64,000 nucleotides of DNA, from positions 806,001 through 870,000 of the forward strand of contig NZ_QPKJ02000005.1 in assembly GCF_003344625.1 (NCBI RefSeq). The letters run 5' to 3'. The position numbers were made by a program, and so were the translations under genes. This DNA is from Solirubrobacter deserti (GTDB lineage: Bacteria > Actinomycetota > Thermoleophilia > Solirubrobacterales > Solirubrobacteraceae). The number at the start of each line of letters is the position of its first letter. Positions within the stretch are counted from its first letter, which is position 1. This document shows positions 47,507 to 56,100 of this stretch, piece after piece. The notes under the pieces were generated by a model. It was not told where the DNA came from and did not search any database. It saw only the letters and a list, made by a program, of their open reading frames with translations.

Positions 47507-48679
47507 ATGCGAACGCTCCGCACCGCTCTTCTCATCCTCCTCGTCCCGCTCGCGTTGATCGTCGGCATCCTGCTCGGCGGACACCCCGAGTTCCTGCCCG
47601 GCTTCGCGCGTGACACGCTCGTCGCCGACAGCGACGGGCGCCTGTACGAGGAGGCGGTGGACAAGATCGAGGCCGACTACTACCGCGAGGTCGACCGCGG
47701 CAAGCTGCTCAACACGTCGCTCGAGAAGGCCGTGGAGTCGCTCGACGACCAGTTCTCGCACTACTTCTCGCCGACCGAATACCACGCGTTCCAGCTCGAC
47801 ACCGAGGGCGCCTTCGAGGGCGTCGGGATGAGCGTGACGGCCGTGGCCGAGGGCCTGCGCGTGGCCGAGGTCTACGACGGCTCGCCGGCCAAGGAGGGCG
47901 GGCTCAAGCCCGGCGACGTCATCACCAGCGCCAACGGCAAATCGCTGAAGGGCAAGACCTCCGAGGAGTCCACGACGCTGATCAAGGGGCCGGCCGGAAC
48001 CGAGGTGACGCTGGGGCTCAAGGACGGGCGCAAGCTCAAGCTCGAACGTGCCAAGGTGGACATCCCGATCGTCCAGAGCCGGACCGAGACCCATGACGGC
48101 AAGAAGATCGCGCACGTGTCGCTCGCCGGCTTCACGTCGGGCTCGGGCGACGACGTCGACCGCGCGGTCAAGGAGCAGCTCAAGCGGGGCGCCGAGGGCG
48201 TCGTGTTCGACCTGCGCCACAACGGCGGCGGGCTGCTCAACGAGGCCGTGGAGGTCGCGTCCGTGTTCCTCAAGGACGGGCGGGTCGTGTCCACCAAGGG
48301 CCGCTCGCGGCCGGAGCGCAAGTACAACGCGACGGGCGGCGCGATCGCGTCCGACGTCCCGGTGGTCGTGCTCGTCGACCAGGGCTCGGCGTCGGCGTCG
48401 GAGATCGTCACGGGCGCGCTGCAGGACCGCAAGCGCGCCAAGGTCGTCGGCACGCGCACGTACGGCAAGGGCGTCTTCCAGGAGATCATGCGGCTCGAGA
48501 ACGGCGGCGCGCTGGACATCACCGTCGGCGAGTACTTCACGCCGTCCGGCCGCAACCTCGGCGGCGGTGGGGTGCAGAAGGGCGCGGGTATAACCCCGGA
48601 CATCCAGGCGTCCGACAATCCCGAGACCGAGCCCGACGAGGCGCTCGACAAGGCACTGGAGACGGTGACCAAGGATTGA
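47507..48679 (+). CDS. S41 family C-terminal processing peptidase (CtpA/Prc-like)
   Basis: 390 residues. An N-terminal membrane segment (ALLILLVPLALIVGILLGG) anchors it outside. PDZ domain at about residues 95-175 (FEGVGMSVTAVAEGLRVAEVYDGSPAKEGGLKPGDVI), then the S41 core: FDLRHNGGGLLNEAVEVASVF, QGSASASEIVTGALQDRKRA with the catalytic Ser, and GTRTYGKGVFQE with the general-base Lys. It cleaves C-terminal tails of substrate proteins in the cell envelope. Co-directional with the HATPase gene; overlaps the next gene (TTGA). Confidence 0.92.
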   Translation: MRTLRTALLILLVPLALIVGILLGGHPEFLPGFARDTLVADSDGRLYEEAVDKIEADYYREVDRGKLLNTSLEKAVESLDDQFSHYFSPTEYHAFQLDTEGAFEGVGMSVTAVAEGLRVAEVYDGSPAKEGGLKPGDVITSANGKSLKGKTSEESTTLIKGPAGTEVTLGLKDGRKLKLERAKVDIPIVQSRTETHDGKKIAHVSLAGFTSGSGDDVDRAVKEQLKRGAEGVVFDLRHNGGGLLNEAVEVASVFLKDGRVVSTKGRSRPERKYNATGGAIASDVPVVVLVDQGSASASEIVTGALQDRKRAKVVGTRTYGKGVFQEIMRLENGGALDITVGEYFTPSGRNLGGGGVQKGAGITPDIQASDNPETEPDEALDKALETVTKD

Positions 48680-50322
48680 CGCTGGTCGGCGTCCTCTCCA
48701 AGCACGGCAAGCACTACGCGGTCACGCCGCTCTTCGAGCCCGGGCCGCGGATCGAGGTCGAGAAGCCGCGCCGCGAGGGCGTCGGCGACCTGGTGGAGGT
48801 GGGGGCGGCCAAGGGCCGGCGGTTCCGGGTCGTGCGCCGGCTCGGCCGGCCCGACGTGGCGCGCGACGTGCTGGAGGGGCTGATGCTCCAGCGCGGGCTG
48901 CGGCGGCGCTTCGATCCGCTCGTGGAGCGCGCGGCGCGGGAGGCGGCACCGGACGAGTCCGGGCGGCGCGATCTGCGCGAGCTGCCGACGTTCACGATCG
49001 ACCCGCCGACCGCACGCGACTTCGACGACGCGATCTCCGCCGAGGAGCTCGACGACGGCGCCGTGCGCGTGTGGGTGCATATCGCGGACGTGGCGGCGTT
49101 CGTGCCGGCGGGCTCGCCGGTCGACCGCGAGGCCTTCCGGCGCGGGACGTCGGTGTACGTGCCCGGACTGGTGGAGCCGATGCTGCCGGAGGCGCTCTCG
49201 AACGGCGCGTGCTCGCTGGTGCCGCACCAGGACCGGCTGGCGGTGACGGTGGAGCTCGAGTTCGACGGCGCCGCGGTGCGCCGGACCGCGTTCCACCGGT
49301 CGATCATCCGCTCGGACGCGCGGCTGTCGTACCCCGAGGTGGACGAGCTGTTCGCCGCGGGGGAGGCGGGGCCGCAGGGGCTGGCGGCGGCGCGCCGGGT
49401 GGCGCGGGCGCTGGCGGACAAGCGCGCGGCGCGCGGCGCGCTGACCGTCGAGTCCAGCGAGCCGGAGTTCGCCTTCTCGCGCGAGGGCCACGTGCGCGGC
49501 GTCGAGTCCAGCGAGGCGACCGAGTCGCACGAGCTGATCGAGTTCCTGATGATCGCCGCCAACGAGGCCGTCGCCGACCTGCTGGAGAAGCGCAAGCTCG
49601 CCGGCGTCTTCCGCGTGCACGAGCCGCCCGACCCGGCGCGCGTGGAGCACCTTCTCGACCAGCTCACGTCCCTGGATCTGCCGGTGCCGCCCGCGCCGGA
49701 GCACCTGACCGCCAAGCAGGCCGGCGAGCTGGTGGAGGAGGCCGCGCGGCGCGTCCACGGCCCGGCCTACACGTCGCTGATCCTGCGGTCGCTCAAGCAG
49801 GCGCGCTACAGCGCCCGCAACCTCGGCCACTTCGGCCTGCGCTCGGAGCGCTACTGCCATTTCACGTCGCCGATCCGCCGCTACCCGGACCTCATCTGCC
49901 ACCGTGCGCTGCTGAACGCGCTGGGGTTCGACGAGCCGACGGTGCGCCCGCACGACCTCGAGCCCGCCGCCGAGTGGTGCTCGCAGCGCGAACGCGACGC
50001 GATGAGCATCGAGCGCGCCGCCGACAACGTCGCCCGCGCCTTCCTGCTCGAGTCCGAGCTCTTCCAGACCAGCTGGCAGCGCGAGTTCACCGGCGAGGTG
50101 CGGGGCGTGATCGGCGCGGGCGCGTTCGTCGCCTTCGACGGCTTCGAGGGCCTGCTCCCGGTGCGGGCGCTGCGCGACGACTGGTGGGACCTGAACGAGC
50201 AGGAGACGATGCTGGTCGCCCGCTCGGGCAAGCGCATCCGCATCGGCGACGAGGTGACCGTGCAGGTGGAGAAGATCGACGCGCCGCGAGGGCGCGTCGA
50301 CCTCCTGCCGGTCACGCTGTGA
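48676..50322 (+). CDS. RNB-domain 3'-5' exoribonuclease (RNase II/R family)
   Basis: 548 residues from a TTG overlapping the S41 stop. The first ~90 residues may be a cold-shock-like RNA-binding segment. Catalytic RNB domain (~100-420) shows FTIDPPTARDFDDAI with the metal-binding Asp cluster, VWVHIADVAAFV, MLPEALSNGACSLVPHQDRLAVTVELEF and RYCHFTSPIRRYPDLICHR. A C-terminal S1 domain (from ~460, FTGEVRGVIGAGAFVAFDGFEGLLPV) ends the protein. Shorter than E. coli RNase R (813) because the N-terminal helix-turn-helix and one cold-shock module are absent. It degrades RNA including tmRNA-targeted transcripts, fitting smpB/ssrA nearby. Confidence 0.87.
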   Translation: MTLVGVLSKHGKHYAVTPLFEPGPRIEVEKPRREGVGDLVEVGAAKGRRFRVVRRLGRPDVARDVLEGLMLQRGLRRRFDPLVERAAREAAPDESGRRDLRELPTFTIDPPTARDFDDAISAEELDDGAVRVWVHIADVAAFVPAGSPVDREAFRRGTSVYVPGLVEPMLPEALSNGACSLVPHQDRLAVTVELEFDGAAVRRTAFHRSIIRSDARLSYPEVDELFAAGEAGPQGLAAARRVARALADKRAARGALTVESSEPEFAFSREGHVRGVESSEATESHELIEFLMIAANEAVADLLEKRKLAGVFRVHEPPDPARVEHLLDQLTSLDLPVPPAPEHLTAKQAGELVEEAARRVHGPAYTSLILRSLKQARYSARNLGHFGLRSERYCHFTSPIRRYPDLICHRALLNALGFDEPTVRPHDLEPAAEWCSQRERDAMSIERAADNVARAFLLESELFQTSWQREFTGEVRGVIGAGAFVAFDGFEGLLPVRALRDDWWDLNEQETMLVARSGKRIRIGDEVTVQVEKIDAPRGRVDLLPVTL

Positions 50323-51529
50323 CGAGCCCGTTCGGGTTGATGACGAACTTCACGGACTCGCCCTGGTCGAAGTCCTTGTAGCCCTGCGGGGCCTCGTCGA
50401 GCGAGATCACCTGCGCGTTGACGGCCTTGGCGATCTGCGCGCGGCCGTTGAGGATCGCCTGCATCAGGTCCCGGTGGTACTTCATGACCGGGCACTGACC
50501 GGTCGCGAAGCTGTGCGACTTGGCCCAGCCGAGCCCGATCCGGATCGACAGCGAGCCCTGCTGTGCGGCCTCGTCGGACGCGCCCGGGTCGCCCGTGACG
50601 TAGAGCCCGGGGATGCCGAGCTTACCGCCCGCGCGGGTGAGGTCCATTAGGCTGTTGAGCACGGTCGCGGGGTGCTCGGACTCCGAGTCCGCGCCGTGGC
50701 CGCGGGCCTCGAAGCCGACCGCGTCGACGCCGGCGTCCACCTCCGGCACGCCGAGGATCTGCTCGATCTGGTCCTTCGGGTCGCCCTTGGAGACGTCGAC
50801 CGTCTCGCAGCCGAACGACGCCGCCTGCTTCAGGCGCGCCTGGACCAGGTCGCCGACGATCACGACCGCCGCGCCGAGCAGTTGCGCCGAGTGCGCGGCG
50901 GCGAGCCCGACCGGGCCCGCGCCCGCGACGTACACGGTGCTTCCGGGCCGCACGCCCGCGGTCACGCACCCGTGGAAGCCGGTCGGGAAGATGTCCGACA
51001 GCATCGTCAGGTCGAGGATCTTCTCCATCGCCTGCGCCTTGTCCGGGAACTTCAGGCAGTTGAAGTCGGCGTATGGGACCATCACGTACTCGGCCTGCCC
51101 GCCGACCCAGCCGCCCATGTCGACGTAGCCGTACGCCGCGCCGGGCCGCTCGGGGTTGACGGTGAGGCAGATGCCCGTGTCCTGCTGCTTGCAGTTGCGA
51201 CAGCGCCCGCACGCGATGTTGAACGGCACGGACACCAGGTCGCCCTCGTCGAGGAACTCGACGTCGCGCCCCTTCTCGATCACTTCGCCGGTGATCTCGT
51301 GCCCGAGGATCAACCCCTCGGGTGCGGTCGTGCGGCCGCGGACCATGTGCTGGTCGGAGCCGCAGATGTTGGTCGAGACGATCCGGAGGATCACGCCGTG
51401 ATGGCATTCGCGGCCGACGTTCTCCTCCGGCACGCCAGGCCCAGCCTGGACGGTGAAGCTCGGGAAGTCGATGGTCTGCACCTCGACCTCCCCGGGGCCC
51501 ATGTAGGCGACCCCTCGATTGTCAGCCAT
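50312..51529 (-). CDS. fdhA: Glutathione-independent formaldehyde dehydrogenase-like, zinc-dependent
   Basis: 405 residues, medium-chain dehydrogenase/reductase. Catalytic zinc ligands in NICGSDQHMVRG (Cys, near residue 55) and GHEITGEV (His-Glu, near 76), structural zinc cysteines in ACGRCRNCKQQDTGIC (near 107-122), and NAD-binding AGAGPVGLAAAHSAQLLGA (near 203). The length and the insert after GYVDMGGWVGGQAEYVMVPYADFNCL match the Pseudomonas putida formaldehyde dehydrogenase rather than ordinary alcohol dehydrogenases. It oxidises formaldehyde with tightly bound NAD. 3' end overlaps the RNB gene. Confidence 0.85.
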   Translation of the reverse strand: MADNRGVAYMGPGEVEVQTIDFPSFTVQAGPGVPEENVGRECHHGVILRIVSTNICGSDQHMVRGRTTAPEGLILGHEITGEVIEKGRDVEFLDEGDLVSVPFNIACGRCRNCKQQDTGICLTVNPERPGAAYGYVDMGGWVGGQAEYVMVPYADFNCLKFPDKAQAMEKILDLTMLSDIFPTGFHGCVTAGVRPGSTVYVAGAGPVGLAAAHSAQLLGAAVVIVGDLVQARLKQAASFGCETVDVSKGDPKDQIEQILGVPEVDAGVDAVGFEARGHGADSESEHPATVLNSLMDLTRAGGKLGIPGLYVTGDPGASDEAAQQGSLSIRIGLGWAKSHSFATGQCPVMKYHRDLMQAILNGRAQIAKAVNAQVISLDEAPQGYKDFDQGESVKFVINPNGLVTA

Positions 51530-51587
51530 ATGGCGCGCGTACCCGTCGGGAAGGCCACGGCGCTTTAGCTCACGCGGACGCGGTCCG

Positions 51588-52928
51588 ATGCACTACGTCG
51601 TGGCGGTTCCTGCGTACAAGGGGTCATTCGGTGAAGAGCAGGCGACGCGGTTGCTGTGGCGGGCGGGGTTCGGTCCCAAGCCGGGGCAGGCGGCGGAGCT
51701 GGCCAAGCTCGGCCTGCGCGGCGCGATCCGTTCGCTGACGCGCCCGGAGTCCAGGCGGCTCGTCGGGCCCAACCCGGCCGTGGACGGCGCGCCGCTCGCG
51801 CCGCGCGACGCCTGGGGACACGACCACCTGTGGTGGCTGGACCGGATGGTGCGGACGGAGGCGCCGCTCGTCGAGCGCATGACGCTCGTCTGGCACGACT
51901 GGTTCGCGACCTCCAAGGACGGCGTCCCGCAGAAGCTGATGCTGCGCCAGAACGCGCTGCTGCGCCGGCACGCGCTCGGCAACTTCGAGCGGCTCGCGGT
52001 CGACATCACCAAGGACCCGGCGATGCTGCTGTGGCTCAACGGGACGGCCAACAACGTCTGGAACCCGAACGAGAACTACGCCCGCGAGCTGCAGGAGCTG
52101 TTCTGCCTCGGCGCGGGCAACGGCTACAGCGAGGGCGACGTGCGCCAGCTCGCGCGGGCGCTGACCGGGTTCGCCAACGACTGGACGGACTCCGGCCCGA
52201 CGCGCTTCCGCTACGAGCGCAAACTGCACGACGACAGGGCCAAGCGCATCTACGGCAAGAAGGGCAAGTTCACGTGGCAGGAGGGCGTCCGCCTCGTCAC
52301 GCGACACCGCCGCCACCCGGACTTCTTCGTCACGAAGCTGTGGGGCTACTTCATCCCGACCAAGCCGTCGCCCGCGACGCGCAAGCAGCTGGCCAAGCTC
52401 TACCTGAAGTCCGGTCGTGAGGTGCGGCCCGTGCTGGAGGCGATCCTCGCGCACCCGGACCTCTACGACGCGGGCAAGCGGATGGTCAAGCCGCCCGTCG
52501 TCCAGTGCGCGGGCATGCTGCGCGCCGTCGGCCGCGGCATCGACACGCCCGCGTGGTCGTGGATCTGCGACGCCGCCGGCCAGTACCTGTTCCTGCCGCC
52601 GAACGTCTCCGGGTGGGACGACACGCGCTGGCTGGACACGGCCACGTTCCGCGCCCGCTGGCTGATGGCCCAGCACATCTGCGAGCCCGCCCGCCTGAAC
52701 CCGGACACGCAGACCGCGCCCGCCGATCCGGCGCAGCTGGTGGACCAGGCCGCCGCGTTCCTCGGCTCGCCCAAGCTCAGCGGCCCCGTCCGCGCAGGCC
52801 TCGAGCGCTACGCCGCCGACACGCTGGCCACGGCCGACAAGGACTGGAAGCAGAAGACCTACCCGGTGCTCGCGCTGAACGCGCTCCGCATGCTCGTCGC
52901 CACCTCCCCCGACTACCTCACCGCATGA
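51588..52928 (+). CDS. DUF1800 domain protein
   Basis: 446 residues from the ATG at 51588. DUF1800 features: RLLWRAGFGPKPGQAAELAKLG at the N-terminus, MTLVWHDWFATSKDGV near 105, MLLWLNGTANNVWNPNENYARELQELFCLG near 150 (conserved NEN), and the C-terminal PPNVSGWDDTRWLD (near 345). No signal peptide is apparent; function of the family is unknown, but it is almost always encoded beside a DUF1501 protein, as here (ATGA overlap). Together they are thought to act in the cell envelope. Confidence 0.88.
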   Translation: MHYVVAVPAYKGSFGEEQATRLLWRAGFGPKPGQAAELAKLGLRGAIRSLTRPESRRLVGPNPAVDGAPLAPRDAWGHDHLWWLDRMVRTEAPLVERMTLVWHDWFATSKDGVPQKLMLRQNALLRRHALGNFERLAVDITKDPAMLLWLNGTANNVWNPNENYARELQELFCLGAGNGYSEGDVRQLARALTGFANDWTDSGPTRFRYERKLHDDRAKRIYGKKGKFTWQEGVRLVTRHRRHPDFFVTKLWGYFIPTKPSPATRKQLAKLYLKSGREVRPVLEAILAHPDLYDAGKRMVKPPVVQCAGMLRAVGRGIDTPAWSWICDAAGQYLFLPPNVSGWDDTRWLDTATFRARWLMAQHICEPARLNPDTQTAPADPAQLVDQAAAFLGSPKLSGPVRAGLERYAADTLATADKDWKQKTYPVLALNALRMLVATSPDYLTA

Positions 52929-54271
52929 ACACTTGCTGCACCGAACACGCCCGCGCGTCCGCCGGCCTGCCCGCGATCGAGCCCGGCATGCCCGAGCCCG
53001 CGGGCACGGGCCTCTCGCGCCGGAACTTCCTGCTGCGCAGCGCCGGCCTCGGCCTGGCCGTCTACGGTGCCGGCAAGCTCGCGAAGCTGCCGGCGTTCGA
53101 GACCGGCGTCGCGCACGCCCAGGGCGCGCCGCAGGGCACCGTGCTGCTCAACGTCTTCCTGGACGGCGGCGTCGACAGCCTCTCCGTGCTGGCCCCGGTC
53201 GAGGACGCGACCTACCGCCGGCTGCGCCCGCGTCTGGCGCTCAACGACGGCCGCCCGTTCGCCGAGGACCCGCGCCTGCGCTGGCATCCGTCCGTGAACG
53301 CGCTCGCCGACCTGCACGCCGAGGGCAAGGTCTCCGTCCTGCCCGCGGTCGGCTACACGGGCGCCGACCAGTCGCACTTCACCTCGCGCCACTTCTGGGA
53401 GGTCGGTGCGCTGGACGCCAACCTGCGCACGGGCTGGCTCGGCCGCGTGCTCGACGGCGTCGGCGCGCCCGACAACCCGCTGCAGGGCGTGTCGCTCGAC
53501 GGCCATCTCGCACCCGCGCTCGCGACCGCCCGCAACCCCGTCGCCGCGATCGCCAAGCCGGAGGAGTTCGGCTTCTGGGCGCCCGGCGCGTGGGGACCCG
53601 CGGACGAGCTCGCCGTGCCCGCCTTCACGCAGATCGGCCGATCGTTGCAGGGCTCCGGCGATCCCGCGATCGCGCAGGCCGCGCGCGCCGCCGCCTTCGC
53701 CGGCACCGTGCGCGACGCGCTCGCGCCGCTGGGCGCCGACGGCAAGCCGCTGTACGCGCCCGCCGCCGCCTACCCGCAGACCGCGGACAACTTCCCCAAG
53801 CGGCTCGCCGGGTTCGCCGCGATGCTCGCCGCCGGCCTCCCGATCCGCGCCGCCTCCGTCCGTGCGCCCGGCACCTGGGACACGCACGCCAACCAGCAGG
53901 AGACGATGCCCAAGAACCTCCAGCTCACGTTCGACTCGCTGCTCGCGTTCCAGCGCGACCTCGAGGCGCGCGGGCTCGCCGACCGGGTGCTCACGCTCGT
54001 GTGGTCGGAGTTCGGGCGCCGCGCGGCCGAGAACGGCTCGGGCACCGACCACGGCGCCGCCGGCGTCGGCTTCCTCATCGGCACGCGCGCCGCGGGCCGC
54101 ATGATCGGCGAGTTCCCGGGCGTGGACAAGCTCGACGCGGGCGGCAACCTGCGCGCCACCTCGGACTTCCGCGGGCTCTACGGCGCGCTGTGCGGCGACT
54201 GGTTCGGCGTCGACCCGGCGGCGGTCCTGCCCGACGCGCGCGGCCTCGGGAAGCCGGTGATCCTCAAGTGA
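52925..54271 (+). CDS. Tat-exported DUF1501 protein
   Basis: 448 residues. A twin-arginine signal (LSRRNFLLRSAGLGLAVYGAG, residues ~31-51) directs folded export. The DUF1501/sulfatase-like alkaline-phosphatase-fold shows LLNVFLDGGVDSLSVLAP near residue 75, YTGADQSHFTSRHFWEVGA near 140 and VWSEFGRRAAENGSGTDHGAAG near 360 (metal-ligand-like Asp/His). The activity is unknown. It overlaps the DUF1800 gene upstream and the cupredoxin gene downstream (GTGA), making a three-gene operon. Confidence 0.88.
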   Translation: MNTCCTEHARASAGLPAIEPGMPEPAGTGLSRRNFLLRSAGLGLAVYGAGKLAKLPAFETGVAHAQGAPQGTVLLNVFLDGGVDSLSVLAPVEDATYRRLRPRLALNDGRPFAEDPRLRWHPSVNALADLHAEGKVSVLPAVGYTGADQSHFTSRHFWEVGALDANLRTGWLGRVLDGVGAPDNPLQGVSLDGHLAPALATARNPVAAIAKPEEFGFWAPGAWGPADELAVPAFTQIGRSLQGSGDPAIAQAARAAAFAGTVRDALAPLGADGKPLYAPAAAYPQTADNFPKRLAGFAAMLAAGLPIRAASVRAPGTWDTHANQQETMPKNLQLTFDSLLAFQRDLEARGLADRVLTLVWSEFGRRAAENGSGTDHGAAGVGFLIGTRAAGRMIGEFPGVDKLDAGGNLRATSDFRGLYGALCGDWFGVDPAAVLPDARGLGKPVILK

Positions 54272-54618
54272 GGCGCTTGCTGTTCATCTTCGCGCTGCTG
54301 TACCTCGCCGCCCCCGCGCAGGCCGCGGCGCCGCAGCGCCTGCTGGTCGAGGCGACCGAGTTCCGCTTCACGCTCTCGCGCACGAACGTCAAGCCCGGCG
54401 CGGCCATCGTCCAGCTCGCGATCCGGGGCGAGGATCCGCACGACCTCAAACTGCGTCAGATCGGCAAGGTCCGGGCGCAGATCGCCTCGGTGCCGGAGAC
54501 GCTGCCGGGCGGTGTCGCCGAGTGGCGGGGCAAGCTGAGCAAGGGTCGCTGGGAGCTCTACTGCTCGATCGAAGGGCACAAGCGGGCGGGCATGCGCGCC
54601 GTGCTGAACGTGAGGTAG
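54268..54618 (+). CDS. Exported plastocyanin/cupredoxin-like protein
   Basis: 116 residues from the GTG at 54268. Signal peptide RRLLFIFALLYLAAPAQAA. The mature protein is a ~95-residue cupredoxin with a type 1 copper site: His in GEDPHDLKL (near residue 63) and Cys-x4-His-x4-Met in YCSIEGHKRAGM (near residues 98-109). It is probably a soluble copper electron carrier. Coupled by stop-start overlap to the DUF1501 gene, suggesting the three exported proteins form one system. Confidence 0.82.
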   Translation: MRRLLFIFALLYLAAPAQAAAPQRLLVEATEFRFTLSRTNVKPGAAIVQLAIRGEDPHDLKLRQIGKVRAQIASVPETLPGGVAEWRGKLSKGRWELYCSIEGHKRAGMRAVLNVR

Positions 54619-54638
54619 TTGCCTGTCAAAATGGAGGT

Positions 54639-55079
54639 GTGGCCGATATCGCCAACAACCGCCAGGCTTCCTACAAGTACAACCTGCTCGACAAGTGGGA
54701 GTGCGGCCTCGTGCTCACGGGCACCGAGGTCAAGTCGCTGCGCGACAAGAAGGCGGTCATCAAGGACGGCTACGCGACCGTCTACAACGGCGAGGTCTGG
54801 CTCCACAACGTCCATATCGCGCCGTATCCGCAGGCCACGCGCGAGAACCACGAGCCCGAGCGCCCGCGCAAGCTGCTCATGCACCGGCGCGAGATCGAGA
54901 AGCTGATCGGCAAGACCAAGGAGAAGGGCCTCACGCTGGTCCCGACGCGGCTCTACTTCAAGGGCCGTCACGCCAAGGTCGAGATCGCGCTCGGTCGCGG
55001 CAAGGACGCCAAGGACAAGCGGCACTCGATCAAGGAGCGCGAGATGAAGCGCGAGATCGAGCGCAGCTTCAGGCGGTGA
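54639..55079 (+). CDS. smpB: SsrA-binding protein SmpB
   Basis: 146 residues from GTG 54639, directly after GGAGGT. SmpB binds tmRNA and positions it in stalled ribosomes. Family blocks are clear: NRQASYKYNLLDKWECGLVLTGTEVKSLR near residue 5, NGEVWLHNVHIAPYPQATR near 48, RPRKLLMHRREIEKLIG near 74 and the C-terminal basic tail KDKRHSIKEREMKREIERSFRR that mimics the anticodon stem. The GGAGG adjoins the start with only one spacing nucleotide, so a leaderless transcript (-10-like CAAAAT at 54626) is an alternative. ssrA lies 5.1 kb downstream. Confidence 0.94.
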   Translation: MADIANNRQASYKYNLLDKWECGLVLTGTEVKSLRDKKAVIKDGYATVYNGEVWLHNVHIAPYPQATRENHEPERPRKLLMHRREIEKLIGKTKEKGLTLVPTRLYFKGRHAKVEIALGRGKDAKDKRHSIKEREMKREIERSFRR

Positions 55080-55905
55080 AGCCCAGGTCGAGCGGCCCCT
55101 GCGGGATGATCCGCTTCGGGTTCAGCTCGTCGTGCGTCGTGTAGTAGTGCTCCTTGACCTCGTCGAGCGCGAACGTCTCGGCGACGTGCGGCTGCGCGTA
55201 GAGGTCCCGGGTGTACCGGAGCAGGTTCGGAAATTCGATCAGGCGCTTGCCGTTGCAGCGGAAGTGCGTGTGGTAGACGGCGTCGAAGCGCAGCAGCGTG
55301 GGGAGCAGGCGCCAGTCGGCGAGCGTGATGTCGTCGCCGGCGAGGTAGGTGCGGTCGGCGAGCAGGGCCTCCAGGCGGTCCAGCGCGGAGAACACGCCGC
55401 GGAACGCCTCGTCGTAGGCCTCCTGTGAGCGCGAGAAGCCCGCGCGGTACACGCCGTTCTGGAACTCCTCGTAGATCCAGCCGTTGAGCTCGTCGATCTC
55501 GGCGCGCTTGTCGGCCGGGTACAGCGTGCCGCCCGTCCACTCGTCGAAGATCACGACGATGTCGGCGGACTCGTTGTTCACGATCCGCCCGGTCTCCTTG
55601 TCCCACAGGACCGGCACCGAGACGCGGCCCTCGAAGCTCGGGTCGGTGACGTCGTAGCCCTGTTGCAGGAAAGCGAAGCCGTTGATCTCGTCCGCGAAGC
55701 GGCCGCCGGGAAACGCCCAGCCGCGCTCGTCGCGGAACGGGTGCGCATACGAGATGCCGATCTCCAACCCCGTGACCGCCCGAACGATCGCCGCCCGCTG
55801 ACTCCACGGGCACGCGAGCGCGACGTAGAGGTGGTGGCGTTCCGGTCCACCCTCAGGGCGGTCGCGGAACTTGCTCTGCTGGCGGACGAAGGCTCCGGCG
55901 CTCAC
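55069..55905 (-). CDS. Xi-class glutathione transferase-like, glutathionyl-hydroquinone reductase family
   Basis: 278 residues, GTG start. The N-terminal thioredoxin-fold domain contains CPWSQRAAIVRAVTGL (near residue 32), the xi-class active site cysteine motif (usually CPWAHR), and LQQGYDVTDPSFEGRVSVPVLWDKETGRIVNNES. The C-terminal helical domain has FQNGVYRAGFSRSQEAYDEAF near 148 and YLAGDDITLADWRLLPTLLRFD. Characterised relatives (YqjG, EcM4/PcpF) reduce glutathionyl-hydroquinones; in actinobacteria mycothiol may replace glutathione. Overlaps the end of smpB. Confidence 0.8.
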   Translation of the reverse strand: MSAGAFVRQQSKFRDRPEGGPERHHLYVALACPWSQRAAIVRAVTGLEIGISYAHPFRDERGWAFPGGRFADEINGFAFLQQGYDVTDPSFEGRVSVPVLWDKETGRIVNNESADIVVIFDEWTGGTLYPADKRAEIDELNGWIYEEFQNGVYRAGFSRSQEAYDEAFRGVFSALDRLEALLADRTYLAGDDITLADWRLLPTLLRFDAVYHTHFRCNGKRLIEFPNLLRYTRDLYAQPHVAETFALDEVKEHYYTTHDELNPKRIIPQGPLDLGFTA

Positions 55906-55921
55906 GGGTGGAGTCTTACCG

Positions 55922-56014
55922 TCAGGGCTTGCCGGTGAACACGACCAGTCTGCGGAACGGGGGCTTGGACGTGGTGGTGGGTGCTGCGGTGGGAGTGGGC
56001 GCGGTCTGGGTCAT
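55922..56014 (-). CDS. 30-residue peptide gene with a strong ribosome-binding site
   Basis: ATG at 56012-56014 (read leftward) preceded by AAGGAG with a 7-nt gap (56022-56027), the best Shine-Dalgarno in the region. The product is Thr/Pro/Ala-rich for 15 residues (TQTAPTPTAAPTTTSK) and ends PPFRRLVVFTGKP. No signal peptide or known family is recognised. Its tract of 30 codons and the palindromic upstream region suggest a real, regulated small protein, possibly a leader peptide or peptide precursor. It runs in the same direction as the oxidoreductase gene upstream at 56197-57558, 182 bp away. Confidence 0.55.
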   Translation of the reverse strand: MTQTAPTPTAAPTTTSKPPFRRLVVFTGKP

Positions 56015-56032
56015 GCGGTGACTCCTTCTGCT

Positions 56033-56075
56033 GGTTCGATGGGGATCGTACCAAAGGTTCGACGCGCATCGAAAC
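56033..56075. promoter_or_regulatory. Two tandem 20-bp imperfect palindromes upstream of the peptide gene
   Basis: GGTTCGAT-GGGG-ATCGTACC (56033-56052) and GGTTCGAC-GCGC-ATCGAAAC (56056-56075) share the pattern GGTTCGAY-N4-ATCGWAMC and are spaced 23 bp start to start, about two helical turns. A TACGAT hexamer on the minus strand (56045-56050) could be the -10 of the peptide gene, so a bound regulator would block it. A third site of related sequence lies at 63840-63857. Confidence 0.6.
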
Positions 56076-56100
56076 AGCGGAAAGAGCGTGCGAAATGTCA

